A stretch of 64,000 bases of DNA from Corynebacterium genitalium ATCC 33030 (lineage in GTDB: Bacteria > Actinomycetota > Actinomycetes > Mycobacteriales > Mycobacteriaceae): the NCBI RefSeq assembly GCF_000143825.1, contig NZ_CM000961.1:1571448-1635447 (forward strand), given 5' to 3'. The stretch's first letter is position 1. The number at the start of each line of letters is the position of its first letter. Positions 9,243 through 17,813 of the stretch are shown piece after piece. Both the position numbers and the translations under genes were made by a program. Under the pieces are notes generated by a model, which saw only the letters and a program-made list of their open reading frames with translations, had not been told where the DNA came from and did no database searches.

Positions 9243-9788
9243 ATGAACCTCGAAGGCCTGCGTGTGATGGGCATTGACCCGGGCTTGACCCGGTGCGGCC
9301 TGTCTGTCATTCAGGCTGGGAAGGGACGCCAGGTCATTCCTGTGGCGGTGGGTGTTGTGCGCACCCCCTCCGATGCTGAACTGGCGCACCGTCTGCTGCG
9401 TCTGTCGCAGGCGGTGGAAGAGTGGATCGACGACTACCAGCCGGACGTGATCGCCATGGAGCGCATTTTCGAACGCGGCAACGTCTCCACAGTCATGCAT
9501 ACCGCCCATGCGGTGGGCGTGATGGTGCTGGCGGCGGCGAAGCGCGACATCCCCGTGCACATGTACACCCCGTCCGAGGTCAAGAAAGCGGTCTCGGGCA
9601 ACGGGCGCGCGGACAAAAAGCAGATGACGTCCATGATCACCCGCATCCTCGGGCTGGGCGCGCCACCGAAACCAGCTGACGCCGCTGACGCGCTGGCAAT
9701 CGCTGTATGCCATTGCTGGCGCGCCCCGTTGCTCGCGCGCGGCAACGCCGCAGCGTTGGCTTTGAACTCCACCACAGGAAAGGCGTAG
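9243..9788 (+). CDS. ruvC: Holliday junction resolvase RuvC
   Basis: 181 residues. Homodimeric endonuclease that cuts Holliday junctions after RuvAB branch migration. The RNase H-like acidic residues are visible: Asp in [11 protein letters not shown], Glu in [10 protein letters not shown], and Asp residues in [11 protein letters not shown]. Ribosome-binding site AAGGGGAG lies just upstream. The ATG at 9243 starts the ruvC-ruvA-ruvB operon; only seven bases separate its stop from ruvA. Confidence 0.96.
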   Translation: MNLEGLRVMGIDPGLTRCGLSVIQAGKGRQVIPVAVGVVRTPSDAELAHRLLRLSQAVEEWIDDYQPDVIAMERIFERGNVSTVMHTAHAVGVMVLAAAKRDIPVHMYTPSEVKKAVSGNGRADKKQMTSMITRILGLGAPPKPADAADALAIAVCHCWRAPLLARGNAAALALNSTTGKA

Positions 9789-9795
9789 TGAACCC

Positions 9796-10419
9796 ATGAT
9801 CGATTCGCTCAACGGCGAGGTCATCTCCATCGGCTTGGACCACGCGGTCATCGAATGCGCTGGGGTGGGGTACCGTTTCCTGGCCCCGCCGCCGACGCTG
9901 GCCCGTCTGGTCCGCGGGGAGACAACCCGTGTGCTGACCACTTTGGTGGTCCGCGAAGACGACATGACGCTCTACGGGTTCACTGACGATGACGCGCGCA
10001 GCATGTTTCATCGACTCACCGCAGTCTCGGGGCTCGGACCCAAACTGGCCATCGCCGCTTTGTCTGTCTTCACCCCAGGTGAGTTGGCCGCCCACATCAC
10101 TTCCGGGGACGCGAAGACGATCCAGTCGATTCCGGGTGTGGGCAAGAAGATGGCTGACCGCATGGTGCTCGAGCTCAAGGACAAGCTCCAGGGGCTCTAC
10201 CCGGGGGCAGCCCAATCGGAGGCGCCGGAGGCCGCTGGGGAGGTGCCGCCGATAAGCGGAAGCTCGTTCGCGACGGAGCAGGTCGTGGAAGCTCTCGTCG
10301 GACTGGGCTTCCCGGAGAAGAGCGCGCGGGCTGCTGTCGATGCTGTCGCGGCAGAGAACGACGGTGCTGAATCTTCTGTCTTGCTGCGCGCTGCGCTGAA
10401 CAGATTGGGGAAGAAGTAA
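9796..10419 (+). CDS. ruvA: Holliday junction branch migration protein RuvA
   Basis: 207 residues. Tetrameric junction-binding subunit that loads RuvB. The N-terminal OB-fold domain (about 1-62), two helix-hairpin-helix motifs (GLGPKLAIAAL and GVGKKMADRMVLELK) and a C-terminal UBA-like domain that contacts RuvB (EALVGLGFPEKSARAAV) are all present, joined by an acidic Pro/Glu linker. Its stop codon abuts the ruvB ATG. Confidence 0.96.
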   Translation: MIDSLNGEVISIGLDHAVIECAGVGYRFLAPPPTLARLVRGETTRVLTTLVVREDDMTLYGFTDDDARSMFHRLTAVSGLGPKLAIAALSVFTPGELAAHITSGDAKTIQSIPGVGKKMADRMVLELKDKLQGLYPGAAQSEAPEAAGEVPPISGSSFATEQVVEALVGLGFPEKSARAAVDAVAAENDGAESSVLLRAALNRLGKK

Positions 10420-11496
10420 ATGTCGGATGTGGAAAAGACTGAGTTCGAACTTCCGCCGGAGCTCGCGCGCCAGGTCAATTCGCCTATCGACGCCACTGAG
10501 CACACCGAGGAACGCGACTTCGAGAAAGCACTGCGCCCGAAGTCGATTGATGAGTTCATCGGTCAGCCGAAAGTCCGCCAGCAGCTCGGGTTGGTGCTCG
10601 AAGGCGCGAAGAAGCGCAATGTCGTTCCCGACCACATTCTGCTGTCCGGCCCGCCCGGCCTGGGTAAAACGACGATGGCGATGATTGTTGCGCAGGAGCT
10701 GGGGACGTCGCTACGCATGACGTCTGGTCCCGCGCTGGAGCGTGCGGGCGATCTGGCGGCGATGTTGTCGAACCTCATGGAAGGCGACGTGCTCTTCATC
10801 GACGAGATTCACCGCATCGCTCGGCCCGCCGAAGAAATGCTCTACATGGCGATGGAGGATTTCCGCATTGACGTCATCGTCGGCAAAGGGCCGGGAGCAA
10901 CATCGATCCCGCTGGATATTCCGCCGTTCACCCTCGTGGGCGCCACCACGCGAGCGGGCATGCTCACCGGGCCGCTGCGCGACCGCTTCGGGTTCACTGC
11001 GCAGATGGAGTTCTACGACGTAGACGACTTGACCCGGGTGATCACACGTGCGGCATCGATCCTCGGGGTGGACATCGACCGCGACGCCGCGGTGGAGATC
11101 GGCTCCCGCTCGCGCGGCACACCCCGTATTGCCAACCGTCTTCTGCGCCGCGTGCGCGACTGGGCTGAGGTCAACGGCGACGGCCGCGTCACGGTCGAGG
11201 CGGCCCAACAAGCTCTCGAGGTTTTCGACGTCGACGAGCTCGGACTCGATCGCCTTGACCGGGCCGTGCTGGAGACTTTGATCAAGTCTCATGGGGGTGG
11301 CCCGGTGGGCGTGTCCACGTTGGCGATTGCGGTCGGGGAGGAACCGTCGACAGTTGAAGAGGTCTGCGAACCGTACCTTGTTCGCGCTGGGTTAATGGCG
11401 CGCACAGGACGTGGGCGTGTGGCTACTGCCTCGGCCTGGCACCACCTTGGAATGACACCGCCGCCGGAAGCGCCGGGACAGCTCCATTTGTACTGA
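10420..11496 (+). CDS. ruvB: Holliday junction helicase motor RuvB
   Basis: 358 residues, AAA+ ATPase that drives branch migration. Walker [10 protein letters not shown], Walker B LFIDEIHR, sensor 1 GATTRAG, and the arginine-finger region GPLRDRFG are in order, followed by the winged-helix DNA-binding domain. The start ATG follows the ruvA stop with no gap. The N-terminus has a slightly long acidic lead (about 25 residues) before the [11 protein letters not shown] motif, common in actinobacteria. Confidence 0.97.
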   Translation: MSDVEKTEFELPPELARQVNSPIDATEHTEERDFEKALRPKSIDEFIGQPKVRQQLGLVLEGAKKRNVVPDHILLSGPPGLGKTTMAMIVAQELGTSLRMTSGPALERAGDLAAMLSNLMEGDVLFIDEIHRIARPAEEMLYMAMEDFRIDVIVGKGPGATSIPLDIPPFTLVGATTRAGMLTGPLRDRFGFTAQMEFYDVDDLTRVITRAASILGVDIDRDAAVEIGSRSRGTPRIANRLLRRVRDWAEVNGDGRVTVEAAQQALEVFDVDELGLDRLDRAVLETLIKSHGGGPVGVSTLAIAVGEEPSTVEEVCEPYLVRAGLMARTGRGRVATASAWHHLGMTPPPEAPGQLHLY

Positions 11497-11521
11497 CTGA
11501 GCTATGCCACAATGAGGAGCC

Positions 11522-11887
11522 ATGGATTTAATTCTTCTGCTTCTTGTTTTCGCCCTGTTCGCGCTGCCCATGATTGTGATGTCGCGGGTGAACCGCAAAC
11601 GCATCGCTGAGGCCAAACAACTGCAGGCGTCTGCGAAGCCGGGCGATCGCATCCTCACTGTCTCCGGTTTCTACGGAGAGATTGTCGGCGGCACCGAGCA
11701 AACTGTGGAAGTGGAACTCGCCCCGGGCGCTGTCGTGACCATGGACCGCGCCGGTGTGATGAAGATTATCGACGATGAAACAGTGCAGCCGGGCGCTGAG
11801 AATGCCGGTAGTGCTGACGGTTTTAGTGCTGACGATGGTGAGCACCCCGAGGGCTACGTGGACCCGGAGCAGGATCCGCGCCCGTAG
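11522..11887 (+). CDS. yajC: Sec translocon accessory subunit YajC
   Basis: 121 residues. One N-terminal transmembrane helix (about 2-20) followed by a small cytoplasmic domain with RILTVSGFYGEIVGG and an acidic C-terminal tail. It associates with SecDF and the SecYEG channel. GAGGAG lies just upstream of the ATG. secD follows after a gap of about 145 bases, longer than usual within an operon, so secD may also have its own promoter. Confidence 0.93.
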   Translation: MDLILLLLVFALFALPMIVMSRVNRKRIAEAKQLQASAKPGDRILTVSGFYGEIVGGTEQTVEVELAPGAVVTMDRAGVMKIIDDETVQPGAENAGSADGFSADDGEHPEGYVDPEQDPRP

Positions 11888-12032
11888 CACCCGGCCGGAA
11901 CCGGCTTATTCAAATCCGGGTCCATGCCGTACGATCACCTTTTGAAGATTTTTCCCCGCCATGCCCCGGGGCCGACCATGGCTTGCGGAGCGCGGCGGGG
12001 TTGACGCAGTAGGTTATGAGGAGAGCACGTAC

Positions 12033-14126
12033 GTGACTTCGAAGACTTCCAAGAAACGATCCTCTCGCGAGGGGGGATCGAAACGGGCGTGGCCGGCACG
12101 TGCGCTGGCGCTGTTCGCGCTCATTGTCGTGGCTACCTACGCCCTAGTGTTCTTCACTGGGGATAGGACGGCTTCTCCGAAGCTGGGTATCGACCTGCAG
12201 GGAGGTACCCGTGTCACACTGGTGCCTCAGGGCGAGCAACCCACGCAGGAGCAGCTCGATCAGGCCCGCACCATTTTGGAGAACCGCGTCAACGGTATGG
12301 GCGTGTCCGACGCATCTGTTGTCGTCGACGGCAACACCTTGGTGATCACGGTCGCTGGTGAGGACACCTCCGAAGTACGCAACATCGGCCAAACCTCCCA
12401 GCTGCTGTTCCGTCCGGTCGGCCAGCAAAGCCCGATGATCGATCAGGAAGCGTTCCCGGACGTTTTCGGTGAGATGGCCAACCGCTGGGTCGAATACCGC
12501 GTACTCACCCCGGAGGAGGCGGAGACTACCGTCAAGCAGTTCGCTGACGGCATGAACCAGCAGATCGAGGCCATGAAGAGGGCTCAAGAAGAGCAGGGCG
12601 AAGAGGTCCCGGAAGGGATGGAACTGCCAGAGCCGATCGAGGCCCCGGAGATCACCGCTCAGCCGAAGCCGGAACCGGACAACACCCTCGAGGCGTCTGA
12701 CTTCCGCCAGGAGACTACGGAGATGCTTCGCGAGGACCGTCAGTCTGATGACCCGACGAAGCTGCAGGCCGCCACCATCCTCATGCAGGCTCTGTGCACG
12801 CCGAAGGGCGAAGATGGCACTGTCCCGGCCGATCCGCTGGCGGGTACCGACGATCCGACCAAGCCCCTGGTGGCCTGCGATTCCAGCGGCGGCCAACCGA
12901 TGCTGCTCGAGGCCGTGCCGCTGCTGCAGGGCGTGGAGGATCCCGAGGGGCCGCGCCTGACCGGTAGCGAGATTGACACCAACCGTCCGATCACGGGCGG
13001 GTTCAACCCGCAGACGGGCCAGATGGAGATTAACTTCGCTTTCAAGCAGGACGGCGAGTTCAACGGTTCCTCCACCTGGGCTGAGCTGACTGGTGCCATG
13101 GTGGGCCAACAGGTCGCCATCACGCTGGACTCGCAGGTCATCTCCGCACCGCAGATTCAGTCGCCCACTCCGGTCGGTTCCGCGACCTCCATCACCGGGC
13201 AGTTCACCGAGGAGGAAGCTGAAACTCTGGCGAACAACCTGCGCTACGGTGCATTGCCGCTGTCGTTTGCCGGTGAGAACGGCGAACCGGGTGGAACTGC
13301 AATGACGGTTCCGCCGTCACTGGGTGTCGCCTCCCTCAACGCAGGCATCATCGCAGGTCTCGTCGGCCTGTTGCTCGTGGCCGCCTACGTTTTCTACTAC
13401 TACCGACTGTTCGGTGTGATCTCACTGTTCACCCTATTCGCCGCTGGCGCCTTGGTGTACGGCGCCCTCGTGCTGCTGGGACGCTGGATCGGCTACACGC
13501 TCGACCTGTCGGGTGTGGCCGGTTTGGTCATCGGTATCGGTACCACCGCCGACTCCTTCGTGGTCCTCTACGAACGCATTAAGGATGAGGTCCGCCGCGG
13601 GAGAACCTTGCGCTCTGCAACCCTCAATGGTTGGGATCGTGCAAAGGACACCATTGTCACCGGTAACATCGTCACGCTCATTGGTGCCGTGGTGATTTAC
13701 ATCCTCGCTGTCGGTGAGGTCAAGGGATTCGCCTTCACCATGGGTCTGACCACGATCTTCGACCTGTTGGTGACCTTCCTGGTCACTGCACCGCTAATGA
13801 TTCTCGCGTCCCGCAACCCGTTCTGGGCCAAGCCGTCCGTCAACGGTATGGGCAAGGCGTTCGAGGCAGCGAAATCCAAGAATGCTAACCCGAGGAAGTC
13901 CGTGCGCCGGGCAAAGCAGCCGGCGCTCGTCGGCGCTGGTGCTCCGGTTACCGCAGGGGTCAACGAGGACCTGGAAGACAGCGATCTCAAGATCGTCGAA
14001 ACATCCCAGGACACGACCGGAGTCCCGGTCAGCGACTCTGATCCCAGTACCGCACCGGACTCCATCCGCACCGATGCTACGCGCGGCAGCACGCGCTTCA
14101 CCGCCGGCAACGAAGAGGAGAAGTAA
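12033..14126 (+). CDS. secD: Protein translocase subunit SecD
   Basis: 697 residues from GTG 12033, chosen for GAGGAG at 12018-12023. With SecF it uses the proton gradient to help pull secreted proteins across the membrane. Features: first transmembrane helix near residues 20-42, the conserved LGIDLQGGTRVTL, the large extracytoplasmic domain, then five C-terminal helices with the GLVIGIGTTADSFVVLYERI motif. The outer domain carries a Glu/Pro-rich insertion (about residues 185-225), and a long charged C-terminal tail follows the last helix. A weak -10 (TACGAT, 11927-11932) precedes it. secF starts 2 bases after its stop. Confidence 0.96.
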   Translation: MTSKTSKKRSSREGGSKRAWPARALALFALIVVATYALVFFTGDRTASPKLGIDLQGGTRVTLVPQGEQPTQEQLDQARTILENRVNGMGVSDASVVVDGNTLVITVAGEDTSEVRNIGQTSQLLFRPVGQQSPMIDQEAFPDVFGEMANRWVEYRVLTPEEAETTVKQFADGMNQQIEAMKRAQEEQGEEVPEGMELPEPIEAPEITAQPKPEPDNTLEASDFRQETTEMLREDRQSDDPTKLQAATILMQALCTPKGEDGTVPADPLAGTDDPTKPLVACDSSGGQPMLLEAVPLLQGVEDPEGPRLTGSEIDTNRPITGGFNPQTGQMEINFAFKQDGEFNGSSTWAELTGAMVGQQVAITLDSQVISAPQIQSPTPVGSATSITGQFTEEEAETLANNLRYGALPLSFAGENGEPGGTAMTVPPSLGVASLNAGIIAGLVGLLLVAAYVFYYYRLFGVISLFTLFAAGALVYGALVLLGRWIGYTLDLSGVAGLVIGIGTTADSFVVLYERIKDEVRRGRTLRSATLNGWDRAKDTIVTGNIVTLIGAVVIYILAVGEVKGFAFTMGLTTIFDLLVTFLVTAPLMILASRNPFWAKPSVNGMGKAFEAAKSKNANPRKSVRRAKQPALVGAGAPVTAGVNEDLEDSDLKIVETSQDTTGVPVSDSDPSTAPDSIRTDATRGSTRFTAGNEEEK

Positions 14127-14128
14127 CC

Positions 14129-15367
14129 ATGACTACCTCCGTCAACGCTCACGACAACGGAGCTACTACCTCCGACTCTGCTGCCACGGCGGCAAAGACC
14201 ACGCAGACGAAGCAGACCACGGCCACCAAGGGTGTGGAGCGCCTGTATGAGGGCTCTGGTGCGATCGACTTCGTCGGCCGTTCGAAGCTGTGGTACCTGA
14301 TCACCGTCGCGCTGCTGGTCATTTCGATCGCGGCCATGCTCATTCGCGGCTTCAACCTGGGCATCGACTTCGAGGGCGGCACCAAGATGACGATGCCGGC
14401 CGGCGATCTTGTGGCTGAGGAAGTGGAGGAGACCTTCGTCGATGCCACGGGTGTCACCCCGGAGCTGACCCAGATCGTCGGTGCCGGTGACGCGCGCTCG
14501 CTGGAAATCAACTCGGAGCACCTTACTCAGGAGCAGATCGACGCTGCCCGCCTGGCCATCTACGAGCAGCACCAGCCGAAGGATGCTGCCGGCGAAGCGA
14601 CCCCCGACGCCATCGGCGACTCGACTGTCTCCGAATCCTGGGGTTCCACGATCACCCAGCGCATGATCCTGTCGATGGTGATCTTCCTCATCGCCGCCGC
14701 CGCGTACGTGGCCATCCGTCTGCAGCGCAATATGGCGATCGCGGCCATGCTCGCCCTGCTTATCGACGGCATCATCATCATGGGCATCTACTCGCTCTTC
14801 GGCCTGGAAGTCACCCCGGCGATGATCATCGGTCTGCTGACCGTGCTGACCTTCTCGATCTACGACACCGTCATTGTCTTTGACAAGGTCAAGGAGAACA
14901 CGGCAGGCGTCTTGGACTCGCGCAGGTCGACGTATGCGGAGGAAGCGAACCTGGCAGTCAATCAGACTGTCATGCGTTCTATCTCCACCTCTGTCATCTC
15001 GGCGCTGCCGATCATCGCCCTGATGGTTGTCGCCGTGTGGATGCTCGGTGTGGGCACCCTGCAAGACTTGGCGCTCATTCAGCTCATCGGCGTTGTGGAG
15101 GGCATTTTCTCCTCCCTGTTCCTGGCTACTCCGCTGCTGGTCAGCCTGACCAACATGCAGAGCAAGTACAAGCAGCACAACCAGGCTGTGGCTGACTACC
15201 GTGCCGGCAAGAACGGTGCGGAAGACGGCGACGCTGACGACGCTGATGTTGCTGGTGGAAAGTCCAAGCGCACGGTGACCTCTCCGGTGACGTCGGCTTC
15301 CTACAATGAGGTCGAGACGGATGCGGCACGCACAACCACCACGACGTGGAGGCCGAGCCAGCGCTAG
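14129..15367 (+). CDS. secF: Protein translocase subunit SecF
   Basis: 412 residues, longer than the usual 300-330 because of a Thr/Lys-rich N-terminal lead (about 40 residues) and a hydrophilic C-terminal tail (about 60). The core has six transmembrane helices, NLGIDFEGGTKMTM after helix 1, and the SecD/F signature TFSIYDTVIVFDKVKEN. Partner of SecD in protein export. The ATG follows secD after two bases with AGGAGAAG overlapping the secD stop region. Confidence 0.95.
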   Translation: MTTSVNAHDNGATTSDSAATAAKTTQTKQTTATKGVERLYEGSGAIDFVGRSKLWYLITVALLVISIAAMLIRGFNLGIDFEGGTKMTMPAGDLVAEEVEETFVDATGVTPELTQIVGAGDARSLEINSEHLTQEQIDAARLAIYEQHQPKDAAGEATPDAIGDSTVSESWGSTITQRMILSMVIFLIAAAAYVAIRLQRNMAIAAMLALLIDGIIIMGIYSLFGLEVTPAMIIGLLTVLTFSIYDTVIVFDKVKENTAGVLDSRRSTYAEEANLAVNQTVMRSISTSVISALPIIALMVVAVWMLGVGTLQDLALIQLIGVVEGIFSSLFLATPLLVSLTNMQSKYKQHNQAVADYRAGKNGAEDGDADDADVAGGKSKRTVTSPVTSASYNEVETDAARTTTTTWRPSQR

Positions 15368-15433
15368 TGTGCTGGTTTGTAGCCTAAGCTCAAACGCTAT
15401 CGAGACAATGTCCGGAAGGAAGGGGAACTACCC

Positions 15434-17140
15434 GTGAGGTGGAACCGTGGAAAGCAGGTCGCGGCTATACTTGCCGTGTCAGCGATGGTGTTGAGCGGGT
15501 GCAGTGAATCTGAGAAGGACTCCTCCAGCGCTGATGCTCTTGATTCCTTCGGCTACCAGCTGTCGGACCCGCTGGTGACCACCAACGCCGGGTCAAACGT
15601 CGGTGATTCCTTGAAGATGCAGCGCTTGTCTGGCCGCGTGTTTCCCGGAGTCTTCGTTCCCGGGCCGTCCGGTCAACGCATCCCGAACACCGACCTGATG
15701 GAAACGCAGGTTCTCCCCGGCCCGCAGCGCCAAGTCGTGTACACCTTGTCCGACCAGGCTGTGTTCTCCGACGGTGAGCCGGTGACGTGCGACGACTACA
15801 CCCTTGCCTACACGGCTGGTGCCAACCCGCAGATTTTCTCCTCCCACATGCCGCAGATGCAGCAGGTGGAAAGTGTTGACTGCAAGCCGGGCGCGAAAGA
15901 ATTCACGGTCGTGTTCGAGGAAGGCAAGGGTGGACGCTGGCGCGAACTCTTTGGCGCCGGAACGGTGCTGCCGGCGCACGCGATCGCGCGCAAGCTGGGG
16001 ATGAGCAAAGCCGAACTGACTACCGCGCTGCAGGACATGAATGAGGACGTCCTCGCAAGGACGGCGGATGTGTGGCGCTACGGCTTCACCATGGCTGGGT
16101 TCGATCCAGAGCTGCAGGTGTCCTTCGGCCCGTACTCGATTGAGAGCGTGGGCGAGGGCGGCGAGGTCACCTTAGTCCCCAACGAGAACTACTACGGGGA
16201 CGCACCGGACATGGACCGCATCGTTGTCTGGCCGCCGTCGAAGGATTCGACAGAGTTGCAGAACGTCGGCGCTCTCATGGTCGCTGACCTCAATGACCAC
16301 AACCCGGAGTGGTTCCACGCTGAGCCGCTGCCCGATGAAGGGGCGCACGCCGACGACGCGGTGGCTGGTGACAACCCCGACCACACTGAGCCGACTAACG
16401 AGGATCAGTCCGTGGAGGACAGTGACGCTCCGGAAAGCCACCAGGAGCTGCAGACCGTGATCGGGGAGATGACGGACACGCTCGTGTTCGCCGACGCAGG
16501 CCCGTGGGCGACCAAGGAGAACCGTCAGGCGTTGTCGAAGTGCATCGATAATAGGGCGGTGGCGGAGGCGTCGTCACGCGTTGCCGGGATTGAAGTTCCC
16601 GTCTCGCCTGTCCACGTGCTCAACCACAACGATCCTTTGGCGCGCCGCCTGGGCGATATTGCGAACCCGCACATAGAGCAGAACATCGAGGAAGCGCAAT
16701 CTGCGTCGGGCGTCGAGCTGCGCGTGGGGTACGCGACGCCGAGCCCGCGCATGCAAGCCATGGTGGAAGAGATGCGGAAAGCGTGTGAACCCGCCGGCAT
16801 CACTGTCACCGACGTGACGGGCCCCGGGAAAACCCGCGCCGACCTGATGAAGCGTGAGCCGGCCTGGAACGACCGCGCTGAATCTGAGCCGATTGACGCG
16901 TTCCTTGGTGCCGTCGACCCGATGAGCGAATATGACACCTCCAACGCTCGCTCCGAAGAGCTGAGCAGCCTGCGCTCGGAAGAAGAGCGCCTCTGGGACG
17001 AGGTCCCGTCGATTCCGTTGTCGGCGCAGCCGCGGACGTTCATTGTGAACAAGAACATCCAGAACGTCGTGGTCTACACTGGCCCTGTCGGGATTGGCTG
17101 GAACATGGACCGCTGGCTGGTCCCCGGTTCGGAATCCTGA
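15434..17140 (+). CDS. dciAE: Orphan oligopeptide-binding (SBP family 5) lipoprotein
   Basis: 568 residues. Signal peptide with lipobox LSGC (Cys23), so it is anchored on the outer membrane leaflet. The rest has the family 5 solute-binding fold: SGRVFPGVF, YTLSDQAVFSDGEPVTCDDYTLAY and FGPYSIESVGEGGEVTLVPNENYYG. An acidic insertion, rich in Asp/Glu/His, lies around residues 295-335. No permease or ATPase genes adjoin it. A homologous lipoprotein lies between secF and apt in C. glutamicum (dciAE) and M. tuberculosis (Rv2585c), so the position is conserved; the ligand is unknown and the symbol rests on synteny. Confidence 0.85.
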   Translation: MRWNRGKQVAAILAVSAMVLSGCSESEKDSSSADALDSFGYQLSDPLVTTNAGSNVGDSLKMQRLSGRVFPGVFVPGPSGQRIPNTDLMETQVLPGPQRQVVYTLSDQAVFSDGEPVTCDDYTLAYTAGANPQIFSSHMPQMQQVESVDCKPGAKEFTVVFEEGKGGRWRELFGAGTVLPAHAIARKLGMSKAELTTALQDMNEDVLARTADVWRYGFTMAGFDPELQVSFGPYSIESVGEGGEVTLVPNENYYGDAPDMDRIVVWPPSKDSTELQNVGALMVADLNDHNPEWFHAEPLPDEGAHADDAVAGDNPDHTEPTNEDQSVEDSDAPESHQELQTVIGEMTDTLVFADAGPWATKENRQALSKCIDNRAVAEASSRVAGIEVPVSPVHVLNHNDPLARRLGDIANPHIEQNIEEAQSASGVELRVGYATPSPRMQAMVEEMRKACEPAGITVTDVTGPGKTRADLMKREPAWNDRAESEPIDAFLGAVDPMSEYDTSNARSEELSSLRSEEERLWDEVPSIPLSAQPRTFIVNKNIQNVVVYTGPVGIGWNMDRWLVPGSES

Positions 17141-17195
17141 ACCCCCGCCTAGCCGTATTGAGCCCGCGCAATCCACGTAAGGACGCTGTCGCACC

Positions 17196-17804
17196 GTGAA
17201 TACCCCTGCCAACAACCCTGAAGAAGCCCTCGCTAACGAGCACGGCAGTAAGCCGAAGTACCGCAGCGCGCGCGAGGCATTGGCTGACAAGATGCGCTAC
17301 GTGCAGGACTTTCCCGAAGAGGGAGTGTTGTTCGAGGATTTGACGCCGGTGCTCGCAGACGGCGACGCGCTCCACATCGTCATCGAAGAGATGGCCCAGG
17401 CGTCCCAGAACCTCGGTGCCGACATGATTGGCGGTCTGGACGCCCGCGGCTTCCTGCTCGGCTCCGCGGTCGCCTATGAGATGGGGTTGGGTATCTTGGC
17501 GATCCGCAAGAAGGGGAAGCTGCCCCCGCCGGTGATCAGTGAGGAGTACTCGCTCGAGTACGGCGAAGCAGCGCTGGAGATTCCGGCGGAGGGCATGAAT
17601 GTCGAAGGCAAGCGCATTGTGCTTGTCGACGATGTTTTGGCCACCGGTGGCACCCTCGTCGCAGCCCGCCACTTGATTGAGCGTGCTGGCGGCACCGTCG
17701 CCGGATGCGTGGTCGTGCTCGAGGTGTCCGGTTTGGGCGGACGTGAGCGCTTGGGCGATGTTCCGCTCGTGGTCATTAACAGCGGTGAGCCGGACGCAGC
17801 CTAG
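17196..17804 (+). CDS. apt: Adenine phosphoribosyltransferase
   Basis: 202 residues from GTG 17196. Purine salvage: adenine plus PRPP gives AMP. The PRPP loop reads [14 protein letters not shown], with the adenine-site region [15 protein letters not shown] and the flexible [17 protein letters not shown] loop. The usual protein is about 175-185 residues; here some 30 polar residues precede the conserved [14 protein letters not shown], so an internal start (for example ATG 17292) is possible, though AAGGAC lies before 17196. It immediately precedes rel, the classic apt-rel pair linking salvage and nucleotide alarmones. Confidence 0.93.
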   Translation: MNTPANNPEEALANEHGSKPKYRSAREALADKMRYVQDFPEEGVLFEDLTPVLADGDALHIVIEEMAQASQNLGADMIGGLDARGFLLGSAVAYEMGLGILAIRKKGKLPPPVISEEYSLEYGEAALEIPAEGMNVEGKRIVLVDDVLATGGTLVAARHLIERAGGTVAGCVVVLEVSGLGGRERLGDVPLVVINSGEPDAA

Positions 17805-17807
17805 AAT
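17802..17807 (+). promoter_or_regulatory. Possible -10 element for a leaderless rel transcript
   Basis: TAGAAT ends six bases before the rel ATG and overlaps the apt stop codon. No ribosome-binding site is present in front of rel. This spacing is typical of actinobacterial leaderless mRNAs whose first base is the start codon. Not proof: rel may also be read from the apt transcript. Confidence 0.5.
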
Positions 17808-17813
17808 GTCCGT

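Noticed and set aside
11890..11907. Terminator between yajC and secD (GCCGG-AA-CCGGC)
   Set aside because: Stem of five with a two-base loop is sterically poor and lacks a T-run.
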